A stretch of DNA of 64,000 nucleotides from XN24 sp964462675 (lineage in GTDB: Bacteria; Pseudomonadota; Gammaproteobacteria; Steroidobacterales; XN24). The stretch spans positions 1-64,000 of the forward strand of contig CAYWYS010000008.1 in NCBI GenBank assembly GCA_964462675.1, given 5' to 3'. This document shows, one piece after another, positions 1 through 7,575 of the stretch. Under the pieces are notes generated by a model. The model did no database searches and had not been told where the DNA came from. It saw only the letters and a list, made by a program, of their open reading frames with translations. Numbering within the stretch: position 1 is the first letter of the stretch; the number at the start of each line of letters is the position of its first letter. The position numbers and the translations under genes were made by a program.

Positions 1-1
1 C

Positions 2-142
2 CAGTACGGCTACTGGCATCTCGAGTCGCTGGTGATCCTGCTGAAAGCCTCGGTGAAGCTGACGCGCCGCGTCCCCACCGAGGCCGACGTCGCGAAGTGG
101 ATCGACAAGGCCAAGAAGCTGCCACGCACATTGCAGTACTAG
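2..142 (+). CDS. C-terminal end of an unidentified protein (5' end outside window)
   Basis: An open frame enters from the left edge and stops with TAG at 140-142, giving 46 residues that end in LPRTLQY. It is rich in Lys and Leu and has no signal or membrane segment. I do not recognise the family from this fragment. It ends 47 bases before the convergent Kbp-like gene. The frame is judged real because it is the only one open from the edge with gene-like codon use; the upstream sequence is needed to name it. Confidence 0.45.
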   Translation, partial: QYGYWHLESLVILLKASVKLTRRVPTEADVAKWIDKAKKLPRTLQY

Positions 143-189
143 GCTGCCGGAGCGGCGCCCGGAGGCCGGGCGCCGTTGGCCCCCCCCGC

Positions 190-684
190 TCAGGCCTTCG
201 GGATGCGCAGCACCTGGCCGGGATAGATTCTGTCGGGATTGCTGAGCATCGGCTTGTTCGCCTCGAAGATCACCGGATACTTGTTGGCGCTGCCGTAGAA
301 CTCGCGCGCGATCTTCGACAGCGTGTCGCCGGACTTCACGGTGTAGAACTGCGAGGTCGGCGCCTCTGCGGCATCCGGCTCCGGCGCGTTCTCGACGACG
401 GCCGGCGCCTCGGCCCTGGCCGGCGGTGAACCCACCTTGAGGCGGTCGTCGACCTTTTCCACGCCCTTGATGTTGCCGGCCGCGAGAATCGCTTTCTCCT
501 TGTCCTGCAGCGTCTCGGCAAAGCCAATCAGCGAGACCATCTTCTTGTCCTGGTGCGCCACCACGGAAAACGGCTTGATCTTCAAGCCGAGGCCCATGAT
601 GTGCTTCATGACCTGGTTCTCGTCGATCGTGGTTCCGCCAAACAACTTGTCGCCGGCGTCAGCGATGAAACTGAAAAGACCCAT
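190..684 (-). CDS. kbp: BON/LysM-domain protein, Kbp (YgaU)-like
   Basis: 164 residues starting MGLFSFIADAGDKLFGG, as in E. coli Kbp/YgaU (149 residues). Residues about 20-85 form a BON-type domain (KDKEKAILAAGNIKGVEKV-like core), followed by an Ala/Pro linker of about 25 residues and a C-terminal LysM domain (FYTVKSGDTLSKIAREFYG to the end PGQVLRIPKA). There is no signal peptide, as in the E. coli protein, which is a cytoplasmic potassium sensor; the potassium role is known for the family and inferred here. The linker is longer than in E. coli. A single gene, convergent with the partial gene to its left. Confidence 0.9.
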   Translation of the reverse strand: MGLFSFIADAGDKLFGGTTIDENQVMKHIMGLGLKIKPFSVVAHQDKKMVSLIGFAETLQDKEKAILAAGNIKGVEKVDDRLKVGSPPARAEAPAVVENAPEPDAAEAPTSQFYTVKSGDTLSKIAREFYGSANKYPVIFEANKPMLSNPDRIYPGQVLRIPKA

Positions 685-729
685 CTCACACTCCTGTTTG
701 ATTAAACATCACGCGTCCCAGAGCTGATC

Positions 730-1833
730 TCAGGGCGCGGCCGAAATTCTCAGCACCTGGCCGAAGGAATTATCTGTCAGCACGTACAGCGCACCGTCCG
801 GACCCGTCTTGATGTCGCGCAGCCGCTCGCCGATCTCGCCGAACAGCGCTTCCTGCCCGGTCACGCGCTCGCCATCGAGCGTGATACGGCGCACCTCGCG
901 CGCCACCAGCGCGGTCACGAACAGGCTGCCCTGCCAATCGGGAAACTGCGCGTCGCGATACATCGTCATGCCGGACGGCGCGATCGACGGCGTCCAGTCC
1001 ACGCGCGGGTCATCCATGCCCGGCCGGGACGTGTAGGGCGTGATGCGCGCGCCCGAGTAATCGACGCCGAAGGTCGCCAGCGGCCAGCCGTAGTTCCGGC
1101 CGGGCTCGACAAGGTTCAACTCGTCGCCGCCGCGCGGGCCGTGCTCGTGCGCCCAGAGCTGGCCGGTCGCGGCATCGAACACCAGCCCCTGCACGTTGCG
1201 GTGCCCGTAGCTGTAAATCTCCGGCAGGGCATCCGGTCGGCCGATGAACGGGTTGTCCGCAGGCACGCTGCCGTCGCGATTGATCCGCACGATCGTGCCG
1301 GTGTGGCTGTCCAGTCGCTGCGCGTCCTCGCGGAAATCGAAGCCGTCGCCGAGCCCGATGACCAGCGTGCCGTCAGCGAGAAAGCTCATCCGCCCGCCGT
1401 AGTGAACCGGCGTATTCCTCGCGGGACTGGCGGTGAACAGCACCTCGAGATCACGCAGCGCGTTGCCGTCCAGTCGTCCGCGCACGACGCGCGTCGAGTT
1501 GGCGCGGGCGGTGCCGTGCACCAGCGACAGGTAAATCCAGCCGTTTTCCTCGTAGTCGGGGTCGAGCATGACCTCGAACAGGCCGGCCTGGCTGCGCACG
1601 AAGGCCTCCGGCACGCCGCCGACCGGCGCTTCCAGCAACTGTCCGTCCTCGATGATCCTGAGGCGGCCGGCGCGCTCGGTGACCAGCATCCGGCCGTCCG
1701 GCAGGAATGCGATCGACCACGGGTGCGCGAGGCCCTCGGCGACGACGTCGATCCGGTACTCCTTCGCCGTGGCCGAGCCACAGGCGGACAAGAGCATGGC
1801 AGTCGACAGCAACAGTAAGTTTCGCACGTACAT
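730..1833 (-). CDS. PQQ-dependent aldose-sugar dehydrogenase-like lipoprotein
   Basis: 367 residues from the ATG at 1833; a longer upstream frame exists, but this start gives a clean lipoprotein signal (LLLLSTAMLLSAC, lipobox Leu-Ser-Ala-Cys). The mature part is a six-bladed propeller of the glucose/sorbosone dehydrogenase family: opening GLAHPWSIAFLPDGRMLVTE, then blade motifs with LADGTLVIGLGD, GHRNVQGL and a closing DIKTGPDGALYVLTD. Family members such as E. coli YliI oxidise aldose sugars with PQQ in the periplasm; which sugar is unknown here, and no PQQ synthesis genes are in the window. Divergent from the small membrane protein at 1938. Confidence 0.88.
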   Translation of the reverse strand: MYVRNLLLLSTAMLLSACGSATAKEYRIDVVAEGLAHPWSIAFLPDGRMLVTERAGRLRIIEDGQLLEAPVGGVPEAFVRSQAGLFEVMLDPDYEENGWIYLSLVHGTARANSTRVVRGRLDGNALRDLEVLFTASPARNTPVHYGGRMSFLADGTLVIGLGDGFDFREDAQRLDSHTGTIVRINRDGSVPADNPFIGRPDALPEIYSYGHRNVQGLVFDAATGQLWAHEHGPRGGDELNLVEPGRNYGWPLATFGVDYSGARITPYTSRPGMDDPRVDWTPSIAPSGMTMYRDAQFPDWQGSLFVTALVAREVRRITLDGERVTGQEALFGEIGERLRDIKTGPDGALYVLTDNSFGQVLRISAAP

Positions 1834-1937
1834 CGCGGGAGTGATTTCAACGGCAGGGGCTGTAACAATACCAGAGCTTGCCGGCGACCCCTGTGCTGGC
1901 AGGGCAATCCCCTGTATGAAAGAAGTTTGGCCCACGC

Positions 1938-2390
1938 ATGAGATTACTCAAGCTCCTGCTCGCCTGGCTTGCGGCCGCGGCACTCGCTGCGGGCGTCGGC
2001 AGTGTTATCCAGACCCAGTTCAACCTGGCCGCGATTGCCGCCGTCGGCGCGCCCGTCCCGTTGAAGATACGACTGCAGACGACGCTGCAGGACCTCGCCG
2101 GTTTCGCACCGACTTACGCGGCTGTGGTCGCCGCAGGCTTTCTGGTCGCGTTCCTTGTCGCGGGCTGGCTGGCGCGCCGCTGGCCGCAACGTAGAAGCAG
2201 CCTGTACACGCTGGCCGGGGCCGTCGCGATCGCGATCTCGATCCTGCTGATGAACGCCGTGCTGCCGATCACCGGCATCGGCGCGACACGCTCGCTTGCC
2301 GGCCTGCTGTCGCTGAGCGCCGCCGGCGCGCTCGGTGGCCGCCTGTTCGCCGCCCTGGTGCCGGCCCCTGCGGCGCCGCGCATGGCGTAG
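1938..2390 (+). CDS. Small four-TM membrane protein, unknown function
   Basis: 150 residues, Ala/Leu/Val-rich, with hydrophobic segments at about 5-25, 57-76, 87-107 and 117-138, so probably an integral inner-membrane protein with short loops. It starts MRLLKLLLAW just 104 bases from the divergent dehydrogenase. I recognise no family motif or catalytic residue. It could be a stand-alone membrane protein; the context gives no partner. Confidence 0.6.
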   Translation: MRLLKLLLAWLAAAALAAGVGSVIQTQFNLAAIAAVGAPVPLKIRLQTTLQDLAGFAPTYAAVVAAGFLVAFLVAGWLARRWPQRRSSLYTLAGAVAIAISILLMNAVLPITGIGATRSLAGLLSLSAAGALGGRLFAALVPAPAAPRMA

Positions 2391-2493
2391 CTTCGCCCCG
2401 GCTTGCTATCCTGTGGCCACCAGTGCCCGCGCCGAGCGCGGGCGTAGCCAGCCACCGGGGCATGCGCTCCTCGCAGGATCCTGAGGTGCAGTC

Positions 2494-2985
2494 GTGAAGT
2501 CATTTGCAGCAACGTTGTCCGCACTCGTCGTTTTCCTCGCCGCGCCCGCCCTGGCCGAGGGCGTGACCCGCCTGTCCGAGCCAGTCGAAGTCGGTGACGG
2601 CTTCGAGGTGTTCGGCGCGCCGCTCGGCGAACAGGGGGAGCCGCGTCGACTCGCGGAAATCGTTGCCGGGAGCGCCAAGTATGCCGGTCAACAAGTCCAT
2701 GCCACCGCGACCGTGGCGCAGGTCTGCCGCAAGAAAGGCTGCTTCTTCGTCGCGCAGGATGGCGACGCGGTCGCCCGCGTGACGTTCGTGGATTACAGCT
2801 TCTTCGTGCCGACCGACTCCGGCGGCAAGGACGTGACGATCGTCGGCACCTTCAACCGCAAGCTCGTCACCGAGGCGCAGGCGAAGCACTTTGCCGAGGA
2901 CGCCGGCGAGGATCCCGCCAAGGTCGTCGGGCCGCGCGAGGAGTACACGATCGTCGCGAGCTCGGTGGTCGTGCCGACGTCCTAG
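2494..2985 (+). CDS. Exported DUF4920 protein
   Basis: 163 residues with a Sec signal (about 1-21, cut after ALA). The mature protein matches the DUF4920 pattern: FEVFGAPLGE, then YAGQQVHATATVAQVC, a two-Cys motif C78-x4-C83 (CRKKGC) followed by FFVAQDG, and VRVTFVDYSFFVP-like strands. It is likely a periplasmic OB-fold-like domain with the Cys pair as a metal or disulfide site; function is unknown in the family. The stop is 3 bases from the end of convergent fetB. Confidence 0.85.
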   Translation: MKSFAATLSALVVFLAAPALAEGVTRLSEPVEVGDGFEVFGAPLGEQGEPRRLAEIVAGSAKYAGQQVHATATVAQVCRKKGCFFVAQDGDAVARVTFVDYSFFVPTDSGGKDVTIVGTFNRKLVTEAQAKHFAEDAGEDPAKVVGPREEYTIVASSVVVPTS

Positions 2986-2988
2986 CGC

Positions 2989-3789
2989 TCACCCGGTCAC
3001 GCGGTCGAGCCGCAGCCGCTCGCGATCGTCGAACAGCCGGCGGCTGGCCGCATACACCGCAGCGACCGTGCCGAAGCCGGTGCCGACGGCGATCAGCAGG
3101 AACACCAGCACCTGGTACTTCACGGCCAGCGCCGGCGGGCTGCCGGCGAGAATCTGGCCAGTCATCATGCCCGGCAGGCTGACGATGCCGGCAGCGGCCA
3201 TGCCGTTGATGATCGGGATCATGCCGCTGCGCATCGCGTCGCGGCGCAGGTCGCTGATGGCGTCGCTCCAGCTCATGCCCAGCATCAAGCGGCCCTCGAT
3301 GACCTGGCGCTGCCGCCAGGCGCTGTCGGTCAGCCGGTCCATGCCCAGCGCCACGCCGGTCATGGTGTTGCCAAGCATCATACCGAGCAGCGGGATCGCG
3401 TACTGCGGCGTGTACCACGGCGCCGGACCGATGACGACCACCAGCGCGAACGCCGTCACGGCGAATGACGACACGAACATCGACACCGTGCCGATCACGA
3501 AGGCCCAGCCGCCGGTCATGCGCCGCTTCTGCCGCGCCATGACCTCGCGGCCTGCCAGCAGCAGCATAATGACCGCCATCAGCGCCACCCAGTGCAGCGC
3601 CGCCACCGAGAACAGCGCCTCGAGCACGACGCCGATGATCGCCAGCTGGATCACCATGCGCGCCGCGGACACCAGCAGGTCGCGGCTCAGGCCGAGCCGA
3701 CCGAGATGGGTCACGATGGCAAGCGCGACGACCAGCGCCGCGCCGATGGCCAGCTGCCACCAGGCGAGATCGATCAGGCCTTCCGACAT
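2989..3789 (-). CDS. fetB: Iron export ABC transporter permease FetB (YbbM)
   Basis: 266 residues from the ATG at 3789, which lies inside the 3' end of fetA (16-base overlap), so translation is probably coupled. The protein has about seven hydrophobic helices and the UPF0014 features: RMVIQLAIIGVVLEALF near the N-terminus, MLGNTMTGVALGMDRL in the middle and SGMIPIINGMAAAGIVSLPGMMTGQILAG, the most conserved stretch. In E. coli FetAB exports iron and lowers oxidative stress. A longer upstream frame is a shadow of fetA. Confidence 0.93.
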   Translation of the reverse strand: MSEGLIDLAWWQLAIGAALVVALAIVTHLGRLGLSRDLLVSAARMVIQLAIIGVVLEALFSVAALHWVALMAVIMLLLAGREVMARQKRRMTGGWAFVIGTVSMFVSSFAVTAFALVVVIGPAPWYTPQYAIPLLGMMLGNTMTGVALGMDRLTDSAWRQRQVIEGRLMLGMSWSDAISDLRRDAMRSGMIPIINGMAAAGIVSLPGMMTGQILAGSPPALAVKYQVLVFLLIAVGTGFGTVAAVYAASRRLFDDRERLRLDRVTG

Positions 3790-4427
3790 GGCTGCTCCGC
3801 GAGCTGCGTGCCGCTGATCGTGAAATGCCGGTCGGCAACGCGCTCGATCTGGGCACGGTCGTGCGCCACCCAGATCACCGGCATCCGGTGCCGGCGCACA
3901 TAGTCGCGCAGCCAGGCCTCGACCTGGCGCGCCAGGTCCGGGTCGAGGTTGGCGGTCGGTTCGTCGAGCAGCAGGGCGCGCGGCTCGTGGGACAGCGCGC
4001 GGAGCACGGCGAGGCGTTGCTTCTCGCCGGACGACAGCCGGCTGATTTCCCAGCCTAGCGCTTCGTCCTTGAGCCCGAACGCCGCAAGGCTGTCGGACAC
4101 CGGCTCGAGGAAGTGCTCCAGCACCGTGTCGTTCCACCAGCTGCTCTCGGCCGGCACCAGCATGACCCAGCCGCGCCAGCAGTGGGCGGCGACCGCGGAG
4201 CGGCGATCCTCGCCGATCGTGACCTCGCCGGTATGGGGCTCGAGGTCGGCGACGGCCCGCAGCAGGCGGCTCTTCCCCGCGCCCGATTCGCCGGAGATGC
4301 AGACGATTTCGCCCGGCTGGACCGTCAGCGAAACATCGCGTAGCGGGCCGATGGACAGGCCCTGCAGCGCCAGCCGTTCGCTGCTGGCGTCGGCGTGGGC
4401 GGGCGCCGGGACGGATGATGGGGACAA
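3774..4427 (-). CDS. fetA: Iron export ABC transporter ATPase FetA (YbbL)
   Basis: ABC ATPase with Walker A GESGAGKS, a Q-loop region with the short linker seen in YbbL proteins, signature LSSGEKQRLAVLR, Walker B ALLLDEPTANLD and switch His in VAHD. The start is uncertain: TTG at 4427 has GGAG eight bases upstream and leaves about 95 bases for divergent promoters, while a GTG at 4490 would add 21 residues and leave only 32. I chose 4427. It pairs with FetB; the two probably form the exporter at the inner membrane. Confidence 0.9.
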   Translation of the reverse strand: MSPSSVPAPAHADASSERLALQGLSIGPLRDVSLTVQPGEIVCISGESGAGKSRLLRAVADLEPHTGEVTIGEDRRSAVAAHCWRGWVMLVPAESSWWNDTVLEHFLEPVSDSLAAFGLKDEALGWEISRLSSGEKQRLAVLRALSHEPRALLLDEPTANLDPDLARQVEAWLRDYVRRHRMPVIWVAHDRAQIERVADRHFTISGTQLAEQPCRKA

Positions 4428-4522
4428 GCTGCCTGCTCCGTGGCCTGAGGGTCGCGCAATCTTAACGGTTACGCGACAGTTGCGGCACACGCGGCCATCG
4501 AGTTTCGCCCGCAGGGGATAGA

Positions 4523-5794
4523 ATGACGGCCATGTCGGAACGCGCCTGTGATGTGGTGATCGTCGGCGGCGGGGTCATCGGCCTCGCCTGCGCCTGGACG
4601 CTGTTGCAGGCGGGTCGCAGCGTCGTCGTGCTGGAGCGCGGCCGGCCGGGTGACGGGGCCTCGCACGGCAATTGCGGCACGATCACGCCGAGCCACGCGC
4701 CGCCGCTGCCCGAGCCCGGCGTCGTCGGCCGCGCGCTGAAGTGGATGCTGAAGCCCGACGCACCGCTGTACATCCCGCCGCGCTTCGATCCGGCGCTGTG
4801 GCGCTGGTTGCTCAAGTTCATGGCCCACAGCAATGCCCGCGATCACGCCCGCGCCGGGCGCATCCGCTCGGAGTTGCTGAACGCGTCGCTGCTGGCGCTC
4901 GAGACGCTGCTCGGCGAGACCGGCATCGACTGCAGTTTTGAGCGCTCGGGCCTGTTGTACGTGTTTCGCGACCCGGCGTACCTGGCGCGCCACGCCGGTC
5001 TGCCGGAATCGCTGGCGCCGCTCGGCATCGAGGCCGAGCTGTGGGACGGGCCGCGGACCGAGCACGAGGAGCCGGCCCTGCGCCCCGGCGTCGCCGGTGG
5101 CATCTGGTTTCCCGGCGACGCCTGCCTGCGGCCGGACCAGCTGGTCGCCGGCCTCGCGGCGGCGGTGCGCTCAGCCGGCGGCGAGATCGTCGAGCAGGCG
5201 CCGGTGGACGGCTTCGATCTTGACGGCGCACGCGTTGCGCGCTTGCACTCGGGCGCGCGTTGCTGGCCGGCACGGGAGGTCGTGCTGGCCGTCGGCGCGT
5301 GGTCGCCGCAGCTCGCCCGCCAGCTTGGACTGCGCTTGCCGGTCCAGCCAGGCAAGGGCTATTCGATGACCTTCCCGCGCCCGGCACGCGCGCCGCGCCG
5401 GGCGCTGGTGCTGAAGGAGCCGAGCGTCTGCGTGACGACCTGGGCCGACGGCTTCCGCCTCGGCAGCACGATGGAGTTCTCGGGCTACGACGAGCGACTG
5501 AACGCGGTGCGCCTCGCGGCGCTGCGCCGCGGCGCGGCCGAGTTCCTGCACGAGCCCGGCGACGGCGAGCCGCTGGAAAGCTGGTACGGCTGGCGGCCGA
5601 TGACCTGGGACGACTTGCCGATCATCGGGCGCGCGCCACGGCTCGCGAACGTCGTCATCGCCACCGGCCACGGCATGCTCGGCGTCAGCATGGCAGCCGT
5701 CACGGGGCAGCTGGTGCGCGACATCGTGACGGGCCGCACGCCGGCGCTGGACCTCGCGCCGCTGTCGCCAGCGCGCTTCGAATCAGGGGTCTGA
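4523..5794 (+). CDS. FAD-dependent oxidoreductase, D-amino-acid dehydrogenase (DadA)-like
   Basis: 423 residues with an N-terminal Rossmann motif G15-x-G17-x2-G20 (VVIVGGGVIGLACA) and the acidic residue of the ribose loop at the end of VVVLERG. The DAO fold is complete, with a C-terminal GYxGHGMLGVSMA-like stretch (IATGHGMLGVSMAAVTGQ) and RPMTWDDLPIIG, both typical of DadA-type enzymes that oxidise D-amino acids or imino acids and pass electrons to quinones. Substrate is not determined by the sequence. The last four residues ESGV and the TGA lie inside a short GGGGTC-T-GACCCC palindrome, so the original C-terminus may have been altered. Confidence 0.85.
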   Translation: MTAMSERACDVVIVGGGVIGLACAWTLLQAGRSVVVLERGRPGDGASHGNCGTITPSHAPPLPEPGVVGRALKWMLKPDAPLYIPPRFDPALWRWLLKFMAHSNARDHARAGRIRSELLNASLLALETLLGETGIDCSFERSGLLYVFRDPAYLARHAGLPESLAPLGIEAELWDGPRTEHEEPALRPGVAGGIWFPGDACLRPDQLVAGLAAAVRSAGGEIVEQAPVDGFDLDGARVARLHSGARCWPAREVVLAVGAWSPQLARQLGLRLPVQPGKGYSMTFPRPARAPRRALVLKEPSVCVTTWADGFRLGSTMEFSGYDERLNAVRLAALRRGAAEFLHEPGDGEPLESWYGWRPMTWDDLPIIGRAPRLANVVIATGHGMLGVSMAAVTGQLVRDIVTGRTPALDLAPLSPARFESGV

Positions 5795-5798
5795 CCCC
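5786..5798. repeat. Short palindromic repeat GGGGTC-T-GACCCC at a stop codon
   Basis: A perfect 6-1-6 inverted repeat that contains the TGA (5792-5794) of the FAD oxidoreductase and lies between two convergent genes only 11 bases apart. Motifs of the GGGGTC/GACCCC type recur in many proteobacterial genomes. It might act as a bidirectional stem for both genes. Only one copy is seen here. Confidence 0.5.
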
Positions 5799-5805
5799 GA
5801 ATTCG

Positions 5806-7155
5806 TTAGCGCGGGATCAGCGTGAACTCGACGCGGTTGTTGAGCTCGGCGATGTGATTCCAGTCACCGGCAGTGCGAATGCTGGCGGGGAAGGGATAAC
5901 GGCGCACGGAGTCGCGGCTGTCGTGCGCGACGACCTGCACGTCGATGCCGCTGAACCTGACCAGCGGCGAGGTGGCGAGGAAATTCGCGAAGCCGACCGA
6001 CTGGCGCTCGCTCAGCGAGGCCGAGGCGCCGAGCGGGTGGCCAACCAGTTCGCAATCGAGGACCGGCGTCTCCGGGTCGGCGAGGCGATACAGGCCCGAG
6101 CTGTCACTGCTCAGGCAGAACTCGCCCAGGTGGGCGTCGAGCCGGACGGTGCCGGTGAAACCGATGGCGCGCAGCCGGGCCAGCAGGTCGCGCAGGCGCT
6201 CGAGGCGCGCATCGTCGAACGCGATTTCATCGAAGCCGAAGTGGTTGCCCTGGTTGACGGCCCATTGCAGCGCCTCGACCAACACGCCGTAGCGCGAGTC
6301 GGATTCGAGGCGCTCGACGTCGCTGGTCGACGCGAGGTCGGCCTGCAGCGATTCGAGCTCGGCGGCCCGTCGCTCGGCCATGGCCGCGAGCCGCGCATTC
6401 TCGACCCGGAGGCTGTCGCGCTCGACACGCGCCTGCGTGAACATCAGGAACAGCACGGCCGCGGGCAGCAGCCCGATCAGCAGCACCAGCCACAGCACGC
6501 CGCTGCTGACGCCCTTCGGCGGCGGCGGCTCGGCCGCCAGCAGCGCCTCCTCGGCCTGTTGCTTCGCGCGGATCTCCTCCGCCACCCGCTTCGCGAAGTC
6601 GCGGTTGCTGGCCAGCACGTCGGAGCGCAGCTCCAGGTGCTGGTCCTGCAGGACCCGGGTGATCAGCGCCTGGATCGACATGCCGAGCGCCTGGCGCTCC
6701 AGCAGCCGATCGGCGTCATCGACTTTGACGGGCGCCGGGGCCTTGGCATCGCCGCTGCGGCGGCGGCGCCCGGCACGGCGGTCCTGGACGAGCCCGAGCT
6801 TCAGCAGCATCTCGAACAACACGCCGGGGTGCACCTGCTTCGGCAGCACCCCGACGGCGCCGAGCGCGCGCGCCTGGCCGACGTAGACCTCGCCCTCCTT
6901 GGCGGTATACATCATGACCGGGATCACCGCGGTGCGCGGGTCGGCCTTGATCGCGGACACGGCCTCGAAGCCGTCCATGCCCGGCATCGTGTGATCCATG
7001 AAGATCACATCCACTTCCTTGTGCTTCAGGAATTCGATGGCCTCCTCGCCGGACTCGGCGAACTCGACCTCGATGCCGTGCTTCTCGAGCAGCCCCTTGA
7101 GGGCCACCCGGGCGGACTTGGAATCGTCGACTACGAGGGCCCGCTTCTGCGCCAT
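5806..7155 (-). CDS. Receiver domain fused through a TM helix to an OmpA-like domain
   Basis: 449 residues. Residues 5-122 are a CheY-like receiver (acidic D10/D11, phospho-acceptor D54 in VIFMDHTMPGMDG, K106 in VLPK). A charged linker (about 125-215) is followed by one TM helix (about 219-240), a coiled coil (about 242-285) and a C-terminal region (about 300-449) that looks like an OmpA/MotB fold, with LSERQSVGFANFL and ending ELNNRVEFTLIPR, the usual NRRVE-type end. With the receiver inside, the OmpA-like part would be in the periplasm where it could bind peptidoglycan. No kinase lies next to it. It is convergent with the oxidoreductase and divergent from the zincin gene. Confidence 0.8.
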   Translation of the reverse strand: MAQKRALVVDDSKSARVALKGLLEKHGIEVEFAESGEEAIEFLKHKEVDVIFMDHTMPGMDGFEAVSAIKADPRTAVIPVMMYTAKEGEVYVGQARALGAVGVLPKQVHPGVLFEMLLKLGLVQDRRAGRRRRSGDAKAPAPVKVDDADRLLERQALGMSIQALITRVLQDQHLELRSDVLASNRDFAKRVAEEIRAKQQAEEALLAAEPPPPKGVSSGVLWLVLLIGLLPAAVLFLMFTQARVERDSLRVENARLAAMAERRAAELESLQADLASTSDVERLESDSRYGVLVEALQWAVNQGNHFGFDEIAFDDARLERLRDLLARLRAIGFTGTVRLDAHLGEFCLSSDSSGLYRLADPETPVLDCELVGHPLGASASLSERQSVGFANFLATSPLVRFSGIDVQVVAHDSRDSVRRYPFPASIRTAGDWNHIAELNNRVEFTLIPR

Positions 7156-7218
7156 GGCGACACTTTGTTGCAGTTTGCCGACTTAGTCCAGACCCCCGTG
7201 TCCTGCTAGGCTTCCGGC

Positions 7219-7572
7219 ATGCGCCGCCGGGAATTCGAACAGCTCATCGACGAGGTCCTCGACGCCCTGCCCGACTGGGCGCTGGCGCGGATCGACAACT
7301 TGCGCGTCGTTGTGGAGGAATGGCCGACGTCCGAGCAGGACCCGGACGGCGCGGGCCTGCTGGGGCTCTACGACGGCATCTCGCTGCCCGAGCGCGACCA
7401 TGACTATGTCAACGTCATGCCCGACACGATCTGGATCTTCCGGCAGCCGCACCTGGAGCTCGAGCTGCCGGACGAGGAGCTGCGCGAGGAGATCCGCCGC
7501 ACGGTGCTGCACGAGCTGGCGCACTACTTCGGGCTGGACGACGACTACCTCGACGAGATCGGCTGGGGCTGA
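7219..7572 (+). CDS. Zincin-like metallopeptidase family protein (PF06262)
   Basis: 117 residues, within the usual size for this family of small predicted zinc peptidases. The zinc motif H98-E99-L100-A101-H102 is followed by YFGLDDD, giving the HExxHxxGxDD pattern of the family; IWIFRQPHLEL before it is also typical. No signal peptide, so cytoplasmic. Activity and substrate are unproven for the family. Its stop is 3 bases from the end of the convergent DUF2207 gene. Confidence 0.88.
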   Translation: MRRREFEQLIDEVLDALPDWALARIDNLRVVVEEWPTSEQDPDGAGLLGLYDGISLPERDHDYVNVMPDTIWIFRQPHLELELPDEELREEIRRTVLHELAHYFGLDDDYLDEIGWG

Positions 7573-7575
7573 CGC

